From Lepturacanthus savala (taxonomy: Eukaryota > Chordata > Actinopteri > Scombriformes > Trichiuridae), in the NCBI GenBank assembly GCA_030544235.1, contig CM060470.1, positions 14,932,856 through 14,996,855 on the forward strand: a stretch of 64,000 bases of DNA, given 5' to 3'. The stretch's first letter is position 1; each line of letters starts with the position of its first letter. Below are positions 59,660 through 64,000 of the stretch, one piece after another. The notes beneath the pieces were generated by a model. It was given only the letters and a program-made list of their open reading frames with translations. It was not told where the DNA came from and did no database searches. Made by a program: the position numbers and the translations under genes.

Positions 59660-59968
59660 TATTTTACTCGTTTTTTTTTCTACTGAGTTGTGCAGGTTAT
59701 AGGTCACATTAAAGGTGGAAAAAATTGTGGAACTATTTTATTGTGGTGTCATCAGGATGTCCTTGTAACTTAAAAATTGTGGTTTCCTCAGTACCTTTAC
59801 AGGGCTGGGTCTCGAAGACTTGATGTGGGCAGCTGCCCTGGTTCTCCATGACCTGAATAATCACGGCTCTGGAGCGGGATTGGCGGCCGGTGGTCTCAAA
59901 GCTCCGCCCCTCCAGACAGGTCAGCTGGCAAGAGCTCCAAGACGACCACTCAGTCAAATGGCAGTCTC
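53161..59968 (-). CDS. thsd7b: thrombospondin type-1 domain-containing protein 7B, last six exons (5' part outside the recognised region)
   Basis: Exons 59968-59795, 56494-56399, 55251-55169, 54139-53944, 53649-53562 and 53242-53161 join in frame (phases 1,1,0,1,2) to give about 239 C-terminal residues. In order these are a thrombospondin repeat (EWSSWSSCQLTC), WCQRSDGVNVTGGG, a Cys-rich CFPQKRPTTVRHCHPLC part, SGVCGCEKGYTEVMTTHGFL, a transmembrane helix (VTAVGFILILFIIALSFLVC) and a short tail ending KPLTLAYDGDMDM. This is the end of THSD7-family single-pass membrane glycoproteins; the family has many extracellular TSP1 repeats. THSD7A shares the architecture. THSD7B is chosen because HNMT follows directly, as in other vertebrates. 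Earlier exons were not seen in 59969-64000 and must lie farther right. Confidence 0.9.
53562..53649 (-). CDS. thsd7b: THSD7B exon encoding the transmembrane helix
   Basis: Acceptor TTCATTGCACAG, donor GTATGT, 88 nt, phase 1 in and 2 out. It encodes GRVQLWVYVVTAVGFILILF and then IIALSFLVC, about 22 uncharged residues. Confidence 0.92.
53944..54139 (-). CDS. thsd7b: THSD7B exon, juxtamembrane region
   Basis: Acceptor CCCCCATGCAG, donor GTACTG, 196 nt. It encodes SGVCGCEKGYTEVMTTHGFL, DYCTRTPGVDTNKKADVKTN, SGRLKPGPSHVQDLF and SEWTLRPVGP. The SGVCGCEKGYTEVMT and RLKPGPSHVQDLF blocks are characteristic of THSD7 proteins just before the membrane. Confidence 0.93.
54428..54720. repeat. dispersed teleost repeat starting (AATTC)n-TATTTGTATAGC
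   Basis: ATTCAATTCAATTCAATTGT ATTTGTATAGCCCAATATCA CAACACAGATGTCTCAAAGT GCTTCACA is a repeat end seen very often in fish genomes (recalled). It lies in a THSD7B region upstream of exon 54139-53944. Confidence 0.55.
54788..54864. mobile_element. small palindromic MITE with CACTGTAAAA ends
   Basis: TACACTGTAAAAT (54789-54801) and the reverse complement of ATTTTACTGTGTA (54852-54864) match with one change. Inside, TGTTAATATAAC (54808-54819) pairs exactly with GTTATATTAACA (54834-54845). Confidence 0.65.
55169..55251 (-). CDS. thsd7b: THSD7B exon (GGCFPQKRPTT ... HCTP)
   Basis: Acceptor CTTCTCCAG, donor GTAAGT, 83 nt, phase 1 in and 0 out. It encodes GGCFPQKRPTTVRHCHPLCT and then KPFSHCTP, the cysteine-rich second half of the last repeat. 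Confidence 0.9.
56107..56317. repeat. (TA)n tract with regular ACTGTA interruptions
   Basis: About 210 bp of TA with ACTGTA inserts near 56118, 56141, 56170, 56215 and 56244. It lies in the intron after the 56494-56399 exon. Tyrosine/isoleucine frames here are artefacts. Confidence 0.95.
56399..56494 (-). CDS. thsd7b: THSD7B exon (GKCHTYQW ... WCQRSDGVNVT)
   Basis: Acceptor ATTGCTACAG, donor GTGAAT, 96 nt, phase 1 at both ends. It encodes GKCHTYQWRTGSWSNNERAV followed by WCQRSDGVNVT, the start of the last TSP1-like repeat; NVT is a possible N-glycosylation site. A long (TA)n tract begins 80 nt after the donor. Confidence 0.92.
57030..57090 (+). repeat. dispersed repeat fragment (CCTTAAGAAGGTCTGAGGACCGAAAC-type)
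   Basis: AAACACCTTAAGAAGGTCTG AGGACCGAAACATTGTTTAA TTAAACCTATTTTTGCACG resembles a common fish repeat with 'GAAGAAGGCC...GCCGAAACGTTG' followed by an AATAAA-like tail. Only this end is recognisable. Confidence 0.45.
57300..58680. other. THSD7B intron, nothing recognised
   Basis: AT-rich intronic sequence between the exons at 59968-59795 and 56494-56399, with no coding frame or clear repeat. Confidence 0.4.
58680..59745 (+). pseudogene. Tc1-like transposon with degenerate transposase, in THSD7B intron
   Basis: The left flank (CAAGTGTTCACACCCTCTTA TAACTGGGGATGTGGCTGTG) and the right flank (GTGCAGGTTATAGGTCACAT TAAAGGTGGAAAAA) are typical of a fish Tc1 family. Between them the plus strand shows shattered transposase pieces: HHQVENIWHNC, PKCMRGKPVIVGNNTAHHQK, TVKHGCGSIRLWGCFS and FQHDNDPKHTS. 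The NDPKH motif carries one of the catalytic aspartates. Many stops and frameshifts and a (TA)n at 59612-59651 show it is inactive. Confidence 0.85.
59612..59651. repeat. (TA)n microsatellite
   Basis: About 40 bp of TA inside the Tc1-like pseudogene, followed by a T tract. Confidence 0.95.
59795..59968 (-). CDS. thsd7b: THSD7B exon with a thrombospondin type-1 repeat
   Basis: Acceptor TTTTTGCCCCCAG, donor GTACTG, 174 nt, phase 1 at both ends. It encodes GDCHLTEWSSWSSCQLTCLE, then GRSFETTGRQSRSRAV and SCPHQVFETQPCK. WSSWSSC is the tryptophan/cysteine signature of TSP1 repeats, and R-S-R with paired cysteines follows as expected. A Tc1-like pseudogene ends about 55 nt downstream of its donor. 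Confidence 0.92.
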
Positions 59969-59969
59969 C

Positions 59970-62900
59970 TGGGGGCAAAAAGAGGGGGAAAAAACACCCA
60001 TTACCGACTCAAGTCAATAACACCGTCAGACTTTCTTTTCATAAACTCGGGGGTGGTTCATATAGCTTGCCAACACTATTTAAGGGACCATTTTATTGGC
60101 TCCCCTGCCAGCTCCTGATCGAAAACAACTTCAGTACACTTCTACGACTGATAATGCACCAAGTGCACAAACAAATTACTCAGACAGCCCAGTGGGTATT
60201 CATAAGTAATAGAGTTATAAATTATACAAAACAAGCTACAGCTCGGAGAACAACTGTGAAGGCAGCACCCAATACTGAAACGAACCCCACGGGGGAAGCA
60301 ACATCCTTTTGGTTTGGGGAAAACATTTTTCACAAAATAAAGGCTAGTTAAGCGAGCCTTTCTGTGGCAAATCACTTGTCAACACTTGCTTCTTTGAGGC
60401 AAGTGTGACATGCTAACACTTGCTTCCCTTTAAGGTCAAACACTGAAGCCCTTTGTAATTTCTTTTTGAAAGAGTCATCTTGCAGCGATAATATCGCCCA
60501 CTTGCACAACTCCTCAGCCAGAACAAGCCTCTGATTCCCTGCTCTGAACGCCCATTAGTGACTGACTGTGGACGGATGCATCTCATTATCTTTCATCTTT
60601 ATACAGATCCACTCTATCAGCTCTTCTCTCATGCTGCTTTGGCTGTGAAAACATGCCGTGGTGAAAGCTGTGGTTTGCAGCGGGCAGAAACGTGTGCATG
60701 CGTATTATATACATTACATCTATGATGACAACCGCCTCTCCTAGCTCCCACACGCTCCCTGCCACCTTCACACCAACAGACACATGAACACACACATCTG
60801 CTCCAGCCATCAAACACTCCCGATCCCGAGCCAAGGCTCACGGCAAAAGGAGGGTCGAGTGATGAATCAAGGCGAGGATCAGAGGAGGGCGAGAGACAGA
60901 TAAGCAGGAGAAACGCTGCAAGGGTCTTTTCCCACAAAGATAATAACAATTGTATTTTCTATTACAGAATGTGTGTTTTTTTTTTTTAAAGAAATCTCAA
61001 TCTAAAATCAAAGACGCTATACCTACTTATGTAGCTGGCGTGCACATCAAATATAGATTATAGATTTTTAACGAAGAAAGCCCAAGATTGACAAGAAAGG
61101 GAGGTCATAGCTGTCAGCTATTGTACATGTACAAAATGATTAAGAAAAGGACACAAAATGAACAAAAGAACAGTCCACGCCACGGGATGTCAGTTGATCA
61201 TGATCCGCTGACTTCTTGTTGCCATGGGGATTTATATAGGGATAAGTTTGACCATTTCAATGTGCAAAGATACAATTAAAACCATGGCAACAGGTCCCTA
61301 TTTTACATGCACTTACATTAGATCTTCTTATATGACTCGATTTAATGAGTGTGACATCCAGCAGTAAGTAGTTGACCTTCATCAAGCCTCAATTTGGTGT
61401 TTCATTGCTCATTTTCAACTAAATTTAGATACTGTGTAAAGACCCATGAAGTAATCGTGAATCCAATTCCCAATCATCTCCACTGAATGTAGCAGCACTT
61501 AAAATTGTCAGGTAAATAGGTTCTTTTCTCCTAACACACCTCCAGCAGTGGCTGCAGCTTCATGACAGCTAACACTGTTGGTTAGATTTAGTGGAAGCAC
61601 ATGTACATTTAGGGCCTTTCCTTTAAATGTACTGTGTAATCTGAGGGCAATTTGCTTGACTGATACTCAGTTCAATTTCCTTTTGTCTGTTACTCCGAAA
61701 AAAATAATCAGTATTATAGATATGTTACTGTTAATGAAACAGAGGCTATTATTCTTTAAGTAAACATCCATATAAACAATGGGAAGCCTAGGTCTTTCAT
61801 TTCTTGGTTTTAAACTGGAGGTTATGGCAAATAGTGTGTGTAATCATAATCTCCCGTTCGCACTGACCCACATTGCCAAGCTCGGTGTGAAGATCCTGAC
61901 ATTGGGTGTGTAATTTATCGTCTGGTTTGATTGATAGCCTTCATTGTGGCTGCTCTTGAGAACTTTCTTAAAAAAAAAAAAGTCATGTCTATGACCCAAG
62001 AGGCAGAACTTCTCACAATTTAAAAATGGGGAAAACTTCCAGTCTGTTCTCTTTGCCTTTCATGCCTCAGGGACCAGCATTGCAGCTACAGGACACAGTA
62101 GGTGCTTTAAATTTTAGAAAAAGCAATTCAAATTAAAATAGTAAACTGTGCTGATGGCCAAAAAAAAGGCCCCCTTCAAAACCACGTTTCGATTCGGCAA
62201 CCTTTGAATTGTCCGTTTGAATTGTAGTGGTTCTGCTGCATTAGGATGCTACTTTATACTACGTGCTATTGCCATGTGGTACATGATAAGCTACACTGAA
62301 TTGTGTTGATTGCCACAAGCTAGTTGGTTAGCATGCTAACTTTAGCTTACTTTGCTCGTGGTAATTGTGGTTTAATTATATGTTAATTTTAGCCCTATTG
62401 TAAATAATCTTGAGTTCTGAGATTGTGGCTCCACAGTGTGTGTGGTGCCTACAGAACTGCATAGGACGCAGATCTCTTCCTGGTTATCTGGAAAACCTTC
62501 TTGAAATAACAAAGACTAACAGCCTATTATAGTTCACTGATACATAAAAAAAGTGACAAAAAAGCTTCAATATCACATGATTTGAGAAAGGAATTGTAAT
62601 TGCGGAGAAATGCCATGAATAAATATATGCTAAACTATTATAATGATGCCATACAAAACAAAAGAAGTTTGTACTGTAAGCACTAGACCATGTTACACCC
62701 ACTGTAGTTACTAGAGACAGACCCCACCACAAATGTATTTTTATTCATTTATTTATTTGCACATATAAAACCAAAAGAATCACACATATTTCTCTCATAG
62801 AGAGAATGAGATAAAGAGATGTTCAGGTGAGGTCAGAAACCCAAGAAGGGTTTATATATTGGTTTATATATTGACCTCACCAAATACCATGTACAGAATG

Positions 62901-64000
62901 TACCCATTTAAACAGAAAATAATGACCAAAAAGTCCTGCATCAGCCTACAGGGTTTCTTTTTTGCAATAATGACTATTGTTCTAATTTTAATGACTAATT
63001 GTTCGACATATACCCTTACATAACAAATCTCCCACAGGTTGACCCAGAACTACAAAAGCCATTAATCATAACCAATTCCACTTTCGGCCAGTTATTAGCT
63101 GATTCAGCGAGCAACTTACATCATGTCTGTCTAAGAGCTCAAAGTGCAATTTGATTGGTTTGTTGATGAGTTTACAGATTTCAGATAAAGTTATCTTAAG
63201 CTGTGAGGAGGTTCATTATATCAGTAGGTGATTTGGCTCCAAAAAATGATTCATGTGTCTCCACCTTGTTCTATCCTTTATTTTTAGATAACATCACTGC
63301 TTCTACACACCTCTGTGTGCTATGATACTGTGTTCTGTTTTTTTTTTATATATATATATATACAAAATTAACAATTAGGATGAAGTCGAATAAACCTACA
63401 ACATTATTCCACTTTCCCATTTCATGTTTTTAGCATGCATTGCTTTTGTCATAAGCAGCACATTTAATCACAGCTGGTCTTATCTAAAACTGTTTTCTGT
63501 GATAGGCCGAGCGACTGCGCTCAGCGGTGTGATCGACAAATTATTTCAGTTAGCGCATGATGATTTTTCATGCTTTATTTAGTTTTGGGTCAAACATAAT
63601 GTAGTGTAGAAAATCAATACTGTTTTGTAGTAGAGCAATCAATCATGCAATCTGTCTCTCTTTGTGCATCCGTGTGTATGTGTGAGACAGAATCCTTCAC
63701 TATGTACCTGCACACAATGGATGGAACAATGAGGATTCATACTGTATAAGTACTGTACAAGCAACAACAACAAAAAATGAATGGGCCAGAATGAATGAAA
63801 CAGATAATGTAGAATTCTCAGGGTCATTAGTTAATCTATATCATGTATTGATTTTGCAGCATTTACAGCAGCTGGACATATCAACTAGTTGAAGAGGAAA
63901 CTGATTCCTGCAAATGAGTTTATGTTGGAAAAACAAGATTACTGACTACTATTATTGACTAGTAAGTGACATAGTAAAAATGATTGGTATAAAGAGTCTA
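59970..64000. other. probable THSD7B intron, no exon recognised
   Basis: No WSxWSxC-type or other family motif was found on the minus strand and no coding frame on the plus strand. 60440-60930 is less AT-rich and could be regulatory. An (AT)n lies at 63349-63362. Confidence 0.4.

Noticed and set aside
53161..59968. Assignment to THSD7A instead of THSD7B
   Set aside because: The C-terminal motifs do not separate the two, but the adjoining HNMT genes favour THSD7B; this should still be confirmed by alignment.

Overview
The window is vertebrate genomic DNA, almost certainly from a teleost fish. Real coding sequence is short and split by GT-AG introns. The rest is AT-rich and carries dinucleotide microsatellites, Tc1-like, hAT-like and TTAA-flanked DNA transposons, LINE fragments and tRNA-like dispersed repeats typical of fish. 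Three genes can be supported, all on the minus strand: the 3' part of THSD7B (exons at 59968-53161) and two complete tandem copies of histamine N-methyltransferase. These are HNMT copy A (43893-36258) and the HNMT-like copy B (28413-19320). As I recall it, THSD7B beside HNMT matches the order in human chromosome 2q22, and this supports THSD7B over THSD7A.

Layout: 1-18800 is gene-free in my reading and holds a transposase tail, a TTAA-flanked MITE, LINE and hAT pseudogenes, a hAT-like element, an (AT)n tract and non-repetitive stretches that could be regulatory. 19320-28560 is HNMT copy B, whose last intron holds two LINE fragments and whose intron 3 holds a TTAA-flanked element. 28600-36250 is intergenic and contains a 1.4 kb element with long inverted arms. 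36258-45700 is HNMT copy A, with a CpG-rich start near 45570-45720. 46000-52480 is intergenic with a diverged minisatellite and a tRNA-like dispersed repeat. 53161-59968 holds the last six THSD7B exons, covering the final thrombospondin repeat, the cysteine-rich juxtamembrane part, the transmembrane helix and the cytoplasmic tail. 59969 to the end is THSD7B intron or beyond.

The two HNMT copies share the same six-coding-exon structure, with internal exons of 53, 108, 131 and 94 nt in both and identical phases, so they arose by gene duplication and not by retroposition. Copy A can be numbered like human HNMT and keeps every residue known to hold histamine and most of those that hold SAM. Copy B keeps an intact reading frame but has changed two of the three histamine-contacting residues (Gln143 to His, Asn283 to Ser) and one SAM-contacting residue (Gln94 to Leu). 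The most interesting proposal from this window is that copy B is an intact methyltransferase with altered substrate choice. All functional statements rest on motif reading by eye; no search was run.
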